This document shows positions 23,421 through 35,840 of a DNA stretch of 64,000 nucleotides, piece by piece. The position numbers were made by a program, and so were the translations under genes. Origin of the DNA: Apostichopus japonicus (taxonomy: Eukaryota; Echinodermata; Holothuroidea; Aspidochirotida; Stichopodidae). Below the pieces are notes generated by a model. It was not told where the DNA came from, did not search any database, and saw only the letters and a program-made list of their open reading frames with translations. The stretch is taken from the NCBI RefSeq assembly GCF_037975245.1, contig NC_092562.1, positions 3,488,001 through 3,552,000 of the forward strand, given 5' to 3'. Within the stretch, counting starts at the first letter, position 1. Each line of letters starts with the position of its first letter.

Positions 23421-25044
23421 TGTGGCTGGAATGTCGTACCTATCTTGCCATTTTCTTCTGGAATTTTAACTGAAGACCAAAAATGTTCGAAGAGCTTTCT
23501 CGCAGATAGATTCGGTGGAGCAAAATCCCTCTCTTCGACCAAAGCAAAATTTTTCTTTTCTTCACTTTTCCCCCTTCAAAATCTGTCACATTTTGCCCTG
23601 TTCTCTGGGGTGTTCGTTCTCAAAACATTGGTATTTATTACTGACGCAAAACTGGTTGCTACTTGTTACCTCATGAACTGACGACAACCTTCATCAACAC
23701 TAGCATAGAATGTATACATTGAACCTCACTTTCACGGGGGCTTTAACTAGTTTTACTAACAATCAGGCTTCTTCAACTCTTCATCCTTCTCTCAAACATC
23801 TTTGTTTTGTTTTATTTCTTCCCCTTTGCTATGTTAAATGTCGATAAATTTCATTTATTCTGATATAGGCGAGATGCAATAGTACTACGAGTTAAACTGC
23901 ATTCAACACCTCCTGATGCGTGGAACAATATTATAAGTTATGTGCTGACCAAGCATTTAATCTATACATACTGAAATTTTCACACTTATTCTTGGCTTAT
24001 TTTCTTCTCTATCACCTGTATTCCATTGTCCTCGTATTTCGCACAACTAAAGAAATTTCAGTGATAATGAAACTTGTCAGATGTAGACCTCCTCTGATTA
24101 AACGCAATCTAAATGTGGAGCTGGTTTCCTCTGATTGCTGGGATATATCCTTCCGTCAACAACTTGTCCTCTCTGTGAACCTGCACAGGTAAAGGAAAAC
24201 AACACTAATTACTGTACGTGAAAATGGGTAATGTAATCATGAACCTAGCCAAATACATGTCTAATGACCGTGTAATAAGAACTAAGGCCAAATTGCTACC
24301 TTACAAACATTCAATTCAATGCATAGCAGTTTTTAATTTACTTTATATACTGTATATATATATATATATAAAAAAAAAAATGTAACAAAATTCCCACAGG
24401 TTTTAATTGCAAGCTCTCCTTTTTTTTAACCAATGATCTCCAACATAGTGATCATATATATACTGTACACTAAACTACACAGTAAGCCTGAAATCATTTT
24501 TCATCTTGGCTATATAAAAGTATATATATTAGACAGGATATATGTTTTAACATAATTTGGTAAAACCTGTACCCTGTTTATACTGTAATTCAGAGTCTGA
24601 GGAGTCACAAGTACTGTACATTCAAACAAGTATACTCAAATTGCTTCCAGGGTACATAAAATATGCCGAGGAAGAGATTAATGTTCAAAATTTTGTGTAG
24701 CAGGTTTCAAGTTTCTGAATGAGTCCTCTGAGACAATGAAATATGTTGGTCCCTGTGTACAAAACTGCTATATATACTGTTCAGTAAGCATCTTTTAACA
24801 ATTTGACCATTTCGCATTGCAAATTCATCATCTTTTGGGGAAGTGAAAGATGTTCCAAAGTTTAAATCTCATTAGAGATATTGCCCAAATTAATCAATGG
24901 ATAAACTGAAACAGGAACCGTTTACAGTACGTCTACACCTAGGCTTAAACCTGCTTGTTCAAAATGATAATTTAACAATAATATTAAAAAAACTTTTTAG
25001 AAAAAGAAAGGAGTACAGTAGTTTGGAAAAGTTCACGTAGCTTG

Positions 25045-25290
25045 ATATCTGCAACACACCAAAACCACCATACACTGTACTGCAACACACCAAAACCATA
25101 CATTGTACTGTCACACACCAAAACCATACATTGTACTGTAACACACCAAAACCATACACTGTACTGTAACACACCAAAACCACCATACACTGTACTGCAA
25201 CACAACAACTCCATACATTGTACTGTAACACACCAAAACCATACATTGTACTGTAACACACCAAAACCATACACTGCACTGTAGTTGAAT
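25045..25290. repeat. 28-bp minisatellite
   Basis: About eight and a half units built on ACACCAAAACCATACA and TTGTACTGTA, with small length variants where CCAC replaces CC. It opens artificial frames on both strands. Confidence 0.9.
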
Positions 25291-26084
25291 ACATCACGGT
25301 TCACAATATGTGACACTATTTCAAAGCAGTTGTCCCATGCAGCACTATATGTACATTATAAAAACTGACTGGAAGTCCTGCCAAGTTTACAACGACAGTG
25401 TCTGCCCAGTTAACACTACAATACCGTGCACCTTCAGTAAAACAAGGGGGGAAAATATTCACATGTATTGATTGACTGCATTCAAACTGTGAAACACAAT
25501 CAAACATATCAATGACATTGAAAATTTCACATTTTCTTTCAATTCGACTGAAATCTAGTTGCAATGCAGCTGTTGAAAATGATGCGTTACTGTACAGTCC
25601 AGTACATTTGTTTACTAACCAATGTAATGGCATTTCATTCTGTGCTGTAGGGCTTTTGGAAATGTTTGAAGCAAGTAGCATTTACAGTTTTAATGAGGTA
25701 AAGTAATTTTTCTTGTGACCCTAAATTACTGTATACTGTAACAATAGAAATCTCAATTGGCAACAAAAGTTCATTAATTAGCACAATATTAGAGAAAACA
25801 CTCAGGAAGCTTGTTTAGAGATTCAGTCTAAAAGTTAAGTGCTTGAAATGAACTAGAAAGGAGTACATGTGTGTCTAGATGTTACCACTGATAAGGGTAT
25901 CACTACTGTGTCTACAAGACTACATATAAATATACATAAAGTATGGCCATGAACAGTAAGGCGGCCAGCATATCAGCATACTATATACACATAAATGGGG
26001 GCAGCAAGGGGAGAGATACAATAACTCTTGAAGTGCAATGCAATTGGTGATGGCAGGGAATCATGTATCTGGTAGTACCGCACT

Positions 26085-26242
26085 GCAAAATGACATACAA
26101 AAATGGTCAAATTGCTACATACAATTCCACAGACGTTTAGCAGTTTTGATACATACAGTACTAGGGAACTGTAGTATAACTTTCACAATCTTGAGACAAA
26201 ATTCAGAGCATTTCAAAACTGCTACACGTACAAAATTTGAAC
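26085..26242 (+). repeat. Dispersed repeat (TGGTCAAATT family), copy 2
   Basis: Same ordered blocks: AATGGTCAAATTGCTA, TTTAGCAGTTTTG, ACAAAATTCAGAGC, CAAAACTGCTA and AAAATTTGAACACT. Confidence 0.65.
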
Positions 26243-29200
26243 ACTAAATGGTATCATTAAATGAATACTGTGCCCAGGTTATTTCAAGCACATTAAACTG
26301 CAGGCTATAGCATACTGTACAGTAAGCACTAGGACCAACTGACATGGATATAGTATATATTGTCACATGCAACACTGTACATGAGAGACATAATTTACAA
26401 TAAATCACATGTAGGCTGCTACTGTACATGCAAGTGGTACACACAAAACGATACACTTTTGTACATTGTTAATATGACATTTTGTCAAGATCTCCTGAAC
26501 TTTAATGAGTTTGAAAGAGAACCTGAAACATAGAATAATCCTTCCGTTCGTACAATGGATAGTTTCATACTCGAACCTAATGCGCAACACACTACAAATC
26601 TGGATTTGTCTAATGCACAGTACATAGTATATTGCTGAGCTACTGTATTGTACTGTGAACAAAGGTGACTTGGTTGAAGGTGTCAACTTGAGGCTTCCAG
26701 AAAATGCAAAATGTATTGAACCATATTTATGACATAAACATTAGAAAGTCAGATAGTCCAAGAAGATTAATGCCACCTTGTCAGACAGCACAAAGGTCTC
26801 TCTCATTCTCCTCTTTAATTACTTATATAGTGTAAGTTACTGTGGTCGGCCTGACATTTCCATCCTATCAGAATCTTCTTAAAATAGGGAGATAAACCAA
26901 AAATTGGACCACTTTGAAACATATAAACTGGTATCTTTAAACAGTAAAACAGAGGCGTTCAAATAAGTTCCTTTTGCAATGTGTACAGTACTACAGTTGT
27001 TTCTAAGTTCAAGAATATACCATACATATGTCTACACACTGCAAGTATTATAAATGGAAGTGTAAACACCAAACTGTTGACTTCTTTGGACACTTGATCA
27101 TAATTTATAGGCTGTACAGTAGGCTATTATAATCTATACTTTAAGGGAATAAGTCTAAATCTCATACTGCACTACAGTCCAACAGTTTCCTCACTGACTC
27201 TTTTGTAAAGGTACAGTAGGCACTGCAGATAGCAACAGTTCTATACTTTGAGCGTGACAAGGCCAAGCTTCGAGTGAGATCTGATCGGGTTGGACCAATA
27301 AGATACAGCTACGAGAGAAGCTATGTACGGTAAATCCTGAGAAAAACCTGAACATCTGCATAGAACTGTACAGTACCCTCATGTGTCAATCATAGGAAAA
27401 TGCTATGGTGAATGCTAAAACATAACTATGACAGCCAGTCAACAAATAGACTGCCTTTTATATGTTATCACCCAAAAAATTGTATTTTAATTGTTTTCAA
27501 CCCAAATTTTGTAACATCCAATTCCACCAGTTACTCTTCTCTGTTTGCAGGGAAAAACTCAAATAAGTGGGAAATTACTGTGTAAAAAAAGTGTTTTGTG
27601 TACTAACTGATTAATGTAAATTCTAAGGATCTAAACAGAAATCTGAGGCACAGAGTAACTGAGAGCACAGATACAACTGTCAATAAATCAGCTAATAAAC
27701 GCCTTGGAGCATCTATAGAGCTACTGGCTACAACTTCCTTGCTTTTACAGCCAAGAGATAAAGAGATCTTCTTCTTAAAGAGTGTGAAGACTTACGCAAA
27801 AAGAAATATCTAATGCCGGTAATTTGACCTAGTTTCGAATGAGGTGTAACAGAGTGTTAACCACCACCATCGATCCCAGAAAATACACACAAAGCTTGCT
27901 ACCGTCTGTAATTAGACACTAGTGTACAGTCAGTACATACAGCTGCGGTCAATACCCACAGCACAGTATAAACGATACAGCGATGAACATCTCAGGTCCA
28001 GCTTAAGATAACAATTAAGGTATCACGTTTCAATACTGTCTGCATTTTGTTGCGACACGAACAAAACGTCACTTGCAAGCAACAGAAAGTAAAATTTTTC
28101 AGATGGCCGCACACGGTTTGGGGCGAGTCTTCCATGCCTTTAAACAAACATGGATTTTTCAATGCAGTGAATGTTGTATGACCTTGATTAATTCACTACA
28201 GCTGGTCCAGTTCTGTTTTATTGTAGGTTCTCTGGGTCTGAAATATTGTTTTAAGACTTTCACATTCCTTTGAGAATTATTTAAATCGTGGCACCCAATT
28301 GAGACAATTTTTCTATACTGAACTATCTTGCCCCGCTTGAAAGCACTTGTATTGCCAGTATGAATATCATCAGACATATCTATCATGAATCAATTGTTTG
28401 TATTGTTAGTCATAATTATAATGCTTTGAAGCACAGAACATAGGAGGGCAGTACAGGCTGTAATACTATTAGGAAATTGTCCAAACTGACTGATTGTGGA
28501 GGGGAATAAGGGAAGGCAATGAGTTGGGTTGGGGTAGAAAGGGGAGGGGAAAGCAGTCTTGTGTAAATGGCCTTTAAAGTTGCATCTCCGTTTAGTTTGC
28601 AAAAACTCTTAGTAACACACTGTATATATTATGTTCAAAGTTTCTGAAAGGTACAAGACATGTGTTGCCAGTCTTTGCATGCCCAAAACCATTATTTGTT
28701 CCTCTCAAGAATTCATACCACATGTACACTAAACACATTTTGATGAAAACTGACAACAATGTTTAGGTTGCCTATCAACTTAAGGGGAGGGAAGCAAAAT
28801 CTTGCCCCAAAAATGGGTTTTATAAGATGTTTTATTAAAGCAAAGAATGATGACCTTCTTGATTGGTATAGATTAAAAACTGTGAAAGATATATTTTTTT
28901 CCAAAGATAGAATTTTAAGATACAGTAACATTTAATTTTAATCCCTAAGGCTTGAAAAACATTGTAACAGAGACAAACTTTAAAGAAACGTATCTTCAAT
29001 GTTTATGTTTCCGGTTAAATTTTTCATTATTTCCAGTGAAAGTAGTTTCTTCCGCATGTCCAGTTCCCTCCGGAAGTAAACCGAACCTTGTCTGTACGTG
29101 TACAGGCTGATCAGTCTTTCAGTGTACAGTAATTCCCCCATCCTCAATGAAGAAACGTTTTAAGCTCAATTGGGACTTGAAGAAATTTTTAAAACTTATC

Positions 29201-29467
29201 CCAGAAAAGAAATGTCTACATATAGACAGAAGGAAATAAGAGTCAAAATCAAACTTGACATCCTCAACAGGGCTAATTCTTAAGAAAATTTTAAGGTTGT
29301 CCTTCGGAGTGAAAAAAATTATTTCCGAACTCGTTTCCGATCATTTCCAGAGACAGAGGGTAAAATTTACTTCATTTGCCAAGCCTAACCTTACTTCAAA
29401 CAGTTTAGACCTAACCAGACCGATACTAATTTGGCTGTCCTAAGCCTTACTAGTAGTATTACTAGTA

Positions 29468-30065
29468 CAGTAAAGGCTTCATAATTGACGCACCCTCGTA
29501 ATTGATGCACCTTCAAATATAACTAGCAACGATACAGCAGGCCACCAAAACCTTTTGTAGTCAAGCAGAATTACATATTTCATGAGCTTGAAACCATTTC
29601 AGCTATTTGCTGACCAAATTGTGGTCCTTTTTGAAGTTGTGAACACCCTCCCCCCAGTTTTGCCCGTATTTTGGGCATTTGGAAATATTACACCCGAAAA
29701 ATAACCAACATGACCTCAATATGATACCACTACTCTCTGGGACCTGACCTGTCTGAGCTTAGAGGCTGAGAGCATAGCAAACATCATCCAAAGTCAATGG
29801 ATGCATACTAAGGCCTACACTATAGTTAGCTTATCGACGAATGTGTCAATTTAGGGGTATGAAAGAACTTGACACGGCAGACATTTTGTGGTCAAATTCT
29901 GCTCAATTGTACGGTACATAAGCACAGAACCTTAAATATTTTGAGATCATTACATTTCTGAGGAACTACACATATGAAAAACACATACAGTTGAGTGATT
30001 TGGATTTTTCCTTGATAGACATAGTTGATCAAATCCTTAAGTGCGTCAATTATGAGCCCACCATG
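29468..30065. mobile_element. Candidate non-autonomous DNA transposon with terminal inverted repeats
   Basis: Left end CAGTAAAGG, then CTTCATAATTGACGCACC; the right end read in reverse is CATGGTGGG, then CTCATAATTGACGCACTT. The inner 16 bases of the ends match. Flanks on both sides are rich in TACTAGTA, so a TA target site is possible. The roughly 600-bp interior has no transposase frame. CA ends with a TA target resemble pogo/Tc1-mariner MITEs, but the class is an inference. Confidence 0.5.
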
Positions 30066-30116
30066 CTACTAGTAGTAACTACTAAGTTCTAGGCTAGTCA
30101 GGGGATGATTTATTAT

Positions 30117-30246
30117 CGCAACGTAAAATGGTTTACAAAGTGGTCAAATTGGTATACAAGTGCAAAGATGAAGGCTTAGCAGTTTTTTTTTACAAAGGAA
30201 ATTCAGACCCTTCACAACAGCTACACAAAATTTGAACACTGAATTA
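30117..30246 (+). repeat. Dispersed repeat (TGGTCAAATT family), copy 3
   Basis: Blocks GTGGTCAAATTGGTATAC, GCAAAGATG, TTAGCAGTTTT and CAAAATTTGAACACTGAA in the family order; somewhat shorter than copy 2. Confidence 0.65.
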
Positions 30247-32270
30247 TTCCCTTGTACTTTGTAGTAGGGTTGTTAAGTCAATAGGCCTAGGCTACCCCAT
30301 TTTCATAACATTCATGTTTGGGCAATTTGTGCATATATTTGATGTGGGCAAGTATACAAGAAAATTATAACGTTTATAGTAGCTAAATTTTTAACCTGCA
30401 TTATATCTGTTCAATTATGACAAACTGCAATGAAGTCTTAATAAATGACAGTGTGCTAAAAACTGTAACTTCGTGAAAAGTGACATGGTAACATTAGTTA
30501 GTCGTTCCAATCAAAAACAAAGCCTAACTTCTATCCTAACATATTGATCATGCATACATTATTTTTTACAAGGTTATTTTAATAGCTTTGGTATATTTAT
30601 CCAGGGTATTTTTAAGAACTTTCATTAACGCTAAAGGCAGATATTACTCACCAATTTAATTACACTGCAACATCTTGATATGTTTTAAAGCGCACAGAGC
30701 TTTTAAAATGACGTTATCTAACGAAAAATAGTGAAAATATCGTTACGAAATACATCAGTTATTTTCTCCTTAAAAATTTCGAGCGTGCTTGGGATTTCTC
30801 ATAACATGACCTCTTCGATTCTCAAGTAAAATGTAAGCTATAGTTTATCAAATTAATAATTACAGAATGTCAAATAATCAATAAATTCGTAAAATATTAA
30901 CACTAAAATAATATATTACAACCAAAATTATTTTTTTATTCTTATATTTATCAAATTTAAGAACAACCGTTGAAGGTTTTTTCTAAATTAAAGGGAAGTC
31001 CTACTGATACAGTTTGAAGGTCAAGCGCCAGTTTAGGGGATCTCCCTGGAACTACAGAACTAAAAAAGCAGGTAGGTTGTACCACTTTTAGATCCTGATA
31101 AGCAACGACATTGACGTAAGGAATCACGACAAGTTATGAAAACTTGAAAATGGTGAAGTTCGCGTTTTTTTTTACCACTGACTCACTAAATAGTCTATAT
31201 CGGTTAGAGGCAATGTGGTAGTAGCAAATAGGAATTTCGACGCATATTTATCATATCATGCGGGGAGAGGTGGGTTGCTGGGGGAAAAAGGAAATAAAAA
31301 AAGAGGTACTTGAAGATACTTTCTAGATAAACAGCCAATACCGAGAAACAATTAAGTCGTGATCTTTGATAAAACGTGCAATTGTTGGAAAAAGAAAGGC
31401 AACAATATTTAGCCATAAAGCGCAGAAGAAAATTAGGTGCAAAAAGTCGGAATAGTTGAAAAGAAAAAAAGGGTACAATTTTGATGTAAAATAAACACAT
31501 TAGGAATGTTGCATCTGTGTCACCGATGCATCCACAAAACTCCACCGGTTTAATTGTGCCCTTACATATTGCTCTAAGTAGGCCTACACGTCCGTCACTG
31601 GAGTATACAGTGGAGTGGAAAGAAGGCCGGAGGGGGGGGGGGGGTGGTGCGAGATCGAAACGGAAAAAGAACATATATCACACAGTTCCATGGATTATCG
31701 TGGACCGGTTTCTCTTTTATTATTGATGAGAATAATGAGCAAAGCATATACTGGATTTGGGGCATTCAATATGAAGTAGTAATTACACCAAAACAATAAA
31801 GGGAACCAGTTCATATAGGCCTACAGCTGCGCCCCCATGTATTATACGTTTTCTGTCTAATTAATTGGCCCTTCAATGGAACGAACGGTGACGAGCTGGT
31901 GTTCGGAATTGAATCGAAACATAAGCTTAATACAATTGTCGATGACAATATATGGAGATAAAAAGTCGAATATTTGAGCGGGAAAGTCGCCGTTAAAATT
32001 GTGCATGAGCAGCCAGTCAATTTTTGTTTACTAGCAAGTAAATTATGTAAGGGCAGTATAAGAAATCGAAGCCTAGATGCGTACAGCTAGCCATATACAC
32101 ACGGCTCTGTCAAATCCATATGTACACGGGACCCTTATCGCGTATTAATCGTGCCGGTTGGCGCTATTGTTCGAGATTGAAATCTTGTCAGATTTCAATT
32201 AAGTGTTGGGTAATATTCAGTTTTCTTCCTAGTAACCATGGTAGATCTAGTACAAGAACTACTTGCAAAT

Positions 32271-32340
32271 GCCTTAAAATGTAATAAACGACATATGACT
32301 AGTTTGCCTTAAAATGTAATAAACGACATATGACTAGTTT
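32271..32340. repeat. Perfect 35-bp tandem duplication upstream of TMEM69
   Basis: Two identical adjacent 35-bp units, each starting GCCTTAAAATG and containing ACGACATATGACTAG. The identity implies a recent duplication, about 620 bp before the TMEM69 ATG. Confidence 0.9.
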
Positions 32341-32860
32341 GCGAATATATTTGAACAAGTATCGGTTCTGCGAAAGAATGTCCGCACATTTGATGAACTG
32401 ATACTCATAATATGCTACTATTTGCCTACAATATGCTACTATTTAGTGTACCTGTTTTGGTTCAGACAATGTGAATGATATTTTTTTTAAATATGGAAAA
32501 GGTCGCCTATTTCTCTCCTGGCAACGTACGAACTGAAAACGATTTTTCTTATTTTGATTCTGTAGGTCACTTCCAGTTGCAGGCCTAACTTAGTAGGATA
32601 GAGACTCCCTGTAAATGTGATACATCTTCTCCCTAGTGCTGTTGTTTCGGTCCTGTCATGCCTGTGGCCTAATTATAAAGTGGTTTATTTGCTTTCATCT
32701 TCAATCTTACAGGCCAAAATCTAAGAGAGGTAGACAAAAGAGGAATACAGTAGGCCTATATTGTCAATTAAAAAACTGTGACATTCACTTAATAGCCTGT
32801 TTGATAGTAACATCATATGATTTATTATCTTCCCTTAATTCTTGTTTCTTTGCTACAGAA

Positions 32861-32956
32861 ATTCTCTGTGATTTGCTGGTGAAAGTGCAAGAAGCTAGGA
32901 ATCATTCCTGTATCAAACTGACTCCTGCTTGACAAGTGCCTGACTCTCAGCACAGG
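32861..32956 (+). other. TMEM69: 5' UTR part of the TMEM69 coding exon
   Basis: A strong acceptor (TTTCTTTGCTACAG) ends at 32860, so TMEM69 probably has at least one non-coding exon further upstream. The leader from 32861 to the ATG has an in-frame TGA, which rules out an N-terminal extension in this frame. Confidence 0.55.
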
Positions 32957-33748
32957 ATGTTTCTACAAGTTTTAATAAGAAGATCCCATGCTGTTTTTCA
33001 AAAGCTATCACCCTGTGCATCCTTTGGAAAACCAATACACACAGGACTGTTCCCTTCTCCAAAATTTAAGGTGACTAATGCATGGATTCTCCACAACACA
33101 CAGATGAAACAATGTACAACTACATGTTTGTCCACAAGAATTGTAGAGCAGTGTTATCCTACCATGCAATATCAGTGTTTCCGCCGAGCTTCAAATGATG
33201 GATCACAGAAAAAACAATCTCGTATCAAAGCTTTCCATGCTCGCCTGCAGGAAGCCCCTGCACCTGCACTCTACTTAGGGTTTGCTGGTCTGATACCCTT
33301 TGTTGTTCCTGCCTTGTTCTGCCTCGGCTCCCTGTCTTACAGCCCACTCCTCGCAATTATGCAGGTGACGTATGGTGCCACCATTTTGTCATTTCTTGGC
33401 GGTATCCACTGGGGATATTCTTTAGACAATAAAGCATCACCGTCCAATTGGAGGAACCTTGGATACAGTGTGACACCACCACTCATTGCATGGGTTGGGC
33501 TTCTGATGACACCAGAATTTGGTACACTAATGCTCATGGCAGGTCTTACATTTGCATGGCGTTCCGATATGAAAGTCAAGACAGCACCATCCTGGTTCCG
33601 TGCGTTGAGGATATGCCTATCTGTGGGAGCTATTGTCTCCTTGGGGCTGACATACACCCTTGGGTTGATCTACCCTCCACCTGATACAAGTACTACGTAC
33701 AACTGGGTGAAACTTATGAAGATTGTCAAAATTATTTTAGAGGACTAA
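32957..33748 (+). CDS. TMEM69: TMEM69, DUF3429 multi-pass membrane protein
   Basis: 263 aa in one uninterrupted coding exon; human TMEM69 is about 247 aa. The N-terminus is basic, poor in acidic residues and Ser/Thr-rich (MFLQVLIRRSHAVFQK), which suits a mitochondrial presequence. Five hydrophobic segments follow at about residues 105-124, 133-152, 168-185, 187-201 and 217-238. Family signatures are LSFLGGIHWGY (145-154), TPPLIAW (173-179), FAWRSD (199-204) and SWFRALR (212-218). The molecular function of DUF3429 proteins is not established; inner-membrane location is an inference. The start is the first ATG of the frame. A GTG seven codons earlier is not a plausible eukaryotic start. The gene stands head-to-head with vasculin. 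Confidence 0.94.
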   Translation: MFLQVLIRRSHAVFQKLSPCASFGKPIHTGLFPSPKFKVTNAWILHNTQMKQCTTTCLSTRIVEQCYPTMQYQCFRRASNDGSQKKQSRIKAFHARLQEAPAPALYLGFAGLIPFVVPALFCLGSLSYSPLLAIMQVTYGATILSFLGGIHWGYSLDNKASPSNWRNLGYSVTPPLIAWVGLLMTPEFGTLMLMAGLTFAWRSDMKVKTAPSWFRALRICLSVGAIVSLGLTYTLGLIYPPPDTSTTYNWVKLMKIVKIILED

Positions 33749-34135
33749 GTAATCACTTTATGAAGACTCTATTGTACAATATAATGGACAGTGATTATAG
33801 CCAGTGACTTTGTCTGCAATATTTTATGATACATGTTTGTCCAAAGAGATAGTGGAATACTTAAGACAAAATGCAAATATTTTCATGACTGATTTTTTTC
33901 CAGCTGAAGCTTTTCATGTATACGTAAAGGAATGAGAAGCAAATTCTTTTATTTATTTATTCCTTGCTAGAAAAAATGAATCTGTGCTGATGGTGTACAT
34001 GTGCTTGAGTTTGCACATGTGTCTGTGTGTGTGTGACACCTATTTGTAAACTATAAACAAATATATGAAGTTCATACATGGTATACAGCATGTATTTACC
34101 TAAGTTGTAAGTAAAAGAACCCTTTCAAAAAGTGG

Positions 34136-34385
34136 AGGTCAAAGGTCAGCATAGGTCAAAGTCTGAAACCTTGTTAACAAGGTAACTCCAAAGGTAAAAC
34201 TTGATTGCATTTCATACTGTACTTGAACTGTACAAGCATAGTACTGAGTACAACATGTACAAGCACCCCATAATGTGTACTCCAGGTTAAAGGTCAGCTG
34301 AGACCAACTGAAGGCAAAGTCTGAAAGCATTGCGAGCGTAATAACTCCAAATGTAAATGTTCAATGAACATTGTATTTGATATTT
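34136..34385 (+). repeat. Two-copy dispersed repeat with AGGTCA half-sites
   Basis: Two imperfect copies (34135-34225 and 34283-34385) share AGGT(C/T)AAAGGTCAGC, CAAAGTCTGAAA and TAACTCCAAA. Copy 1 also has a perfect 14-bp palindrome, CCTTGTTAACAAGG (34169-34182). It follows the TMEM69 stop by about 390 bases. Confidence 0.65.
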
Positions 34386-34465
34386 AGATTCACATTTCCT
34401 GTCCAGTGTCAGCAATTGTCATAATTTAAAATACAGTATGCATTGTAATATTAACTAGGTTCTCA

Positions 34466-34471
34466 AATAAA
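34466..34471 (+). terminator. Candidate TMEM69 polyadenylation signal
   Basis: AATAAA about 720 bases after the TMEM69 stop codon. A UTR of this size is plausible, but no transcript evidence is available. Confidence 0.3.
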
Positions 34472-35840
34472 CTGGAGAGGAATCACTAAGCTTGCTCGCT
34501 TTATGGTTTTACTGATTGTTCTTGATATGCCCCTAGTTTTCTGAAAGCTGAAAAGTGCCCCCTTATCATATTATAAGTGCCCATTCATTTTTAATGACAA
34601 GTACCCTATTTAGAACTTAAATGAAAATGCCATTTTCATTCTTTGAAGTTGGCCTGTTGTTGAGACATTAAGAACACCCCTAAGTGGAAAGTGCCATTGT
34701 GCTACAAAAAAATAAGAAAACAGAAGACATTTTGAAGTGATTTGTGGTTTGTTTTCTCAAACCAAAGTCATATGTTCCACTGGTACTCAAAGTTTGAACC
34801 AACCAGATTGAACCCTCTTCCAACGCCTCTGGTTCGGACAACAACATTTTTGAATAAAGTAAAATCATAATTAATACCAACTTAAGGAATGAATCTCAAC
34901 ATGTTCAAAAGGAATTATATTTGGAGTATAAATATTTCCAACTGAATGCAATAAGCTGTTTTGCTTGCTAACAACACTTCAAGCTAGTTTTTGATCAAAA
35001 TCAGAGATTGCACAATCACACATCAAAGCATGCAATGCTATGCAGGATTTCAATGGTGGAGGGGGTGTATTGCAAATGCTTATCTACCCCCCCCTCCACA
35101 GCCCACCCCACCCCTTCAATGACTTACATAAGGGAATGAGCTCTTATGCAAGGAAAGATGTATCCAGGTTCCATCGAAGTGCTCAAGGACGTTTCCCCAA
35201 ACATTTCTTTTGTTTTCTGGCAAGCCATGGTACATATGCCTACCATGTATCAAGGTCTTGACCCAAACTTCAGTGGGGTCCTGTGCACTATTAGTTTAGT
35301 AGAAAAAAAAAAAAAAAAACGATCAGGAGGGACATTCAAGTCCCTATCAAGGACCCTATAGGTAATTAACTGGCCTATTAACAGTTATTAACTGACAAAA
35401 CATACATAATGTTTCAATATCAAGGAAAACCTTGAAATTAAGAATTAATTGTTGTGAGTGGCAGTTTACGCTTCCATAGTCTGCAACAAAAACAACACAT
35501 ATGCCGATGCACTGCCTTAGAGATTAAGAATATATTTTTCTCAGTGACAGCATTACTGTACCGTTAGCCACTAAACATCCAAATCTTTGCGAAACACTAT
35601 TCTCGAAATTAAGAAAAGTTTCTCGCAATTTCGAATTTCTATCGCACTACTTTTTATGAGTGTTAGCATTACGCTTCCGTAGGAAAGTAAATAGACAGGC
35701 TACACGTTCTAGCTCAATATAGCATATGAGTAAACCGAGAATGGTCAGCTAACTCCGGGAGAATATTTTCTTGGTCCAGTTGTGCGAGGTTACTCTGAAA
35801 TTGTCACAAAAACAACTACAGCGTTCATTTAGGTAGCAAA
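34472..35840. other. TMEM69-YJU2B intergenic stretch
   Basis: No exon recognised. It includes a minus-strand LINE 3' tail fragment at 35.29 kb and, just before 35841, the presumed YJU2B 5' UTR and promoter. Confidence 0.55.
35290..35365 (-). mobile_element. Truncated LINE 3' tail, minus strand
   Basis: On the minus strand this reads CCTATAGGGTCCTTGAT, AGGGACTTGAATGTCCC, a T run, then CTACTAAACTA. It matches the end of the LINE fragment at 37.29-37.35 kb in the opposite orientation, so it is a severely 5'-truncated insertion of the same family. Confidence 0.75.

Larger units (their letters stand above)
23421..32635. other. Vasculin-TMEM69 interval without recognised exons
   Basis: No recognisable protein domain. 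It holds a 28-bp minisatellite (25.05 kb), two copies of a dispersed repeat containing TGGTCAAATTG (26.09 and 30.12 kb), a candidate inverted-repeat DNA transposon (29.47-30.07 kb) and a perfect 35-bp tandem duplication (32.27 kb). Open frames such as 31204-31674 minus (156 codons) lack family features. Confidence 0.6.

Noticed and set aside
24959-25316. ORFs of 80-112 codons on both strands
   Set aside because: Driven by the 28-bp minisatellite (Tyr/Val/Cys periodic peptides); no domain and overlapping frames on both strands.
31204-31674. 156-codon minus-strand ORF as a gene
   Set aside because: Phe/Leu-rich translation of a purine-rich plus strand, no recognisable domain, no supporting splice or homology evidence.
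32936-32956. Seven-codon N-terminal extension of TMEM69
   Set aside because: It would start at GTG and follows an in-frame stop; the first ATG at 32957 gives a better N-terminus and a length near the family norm.
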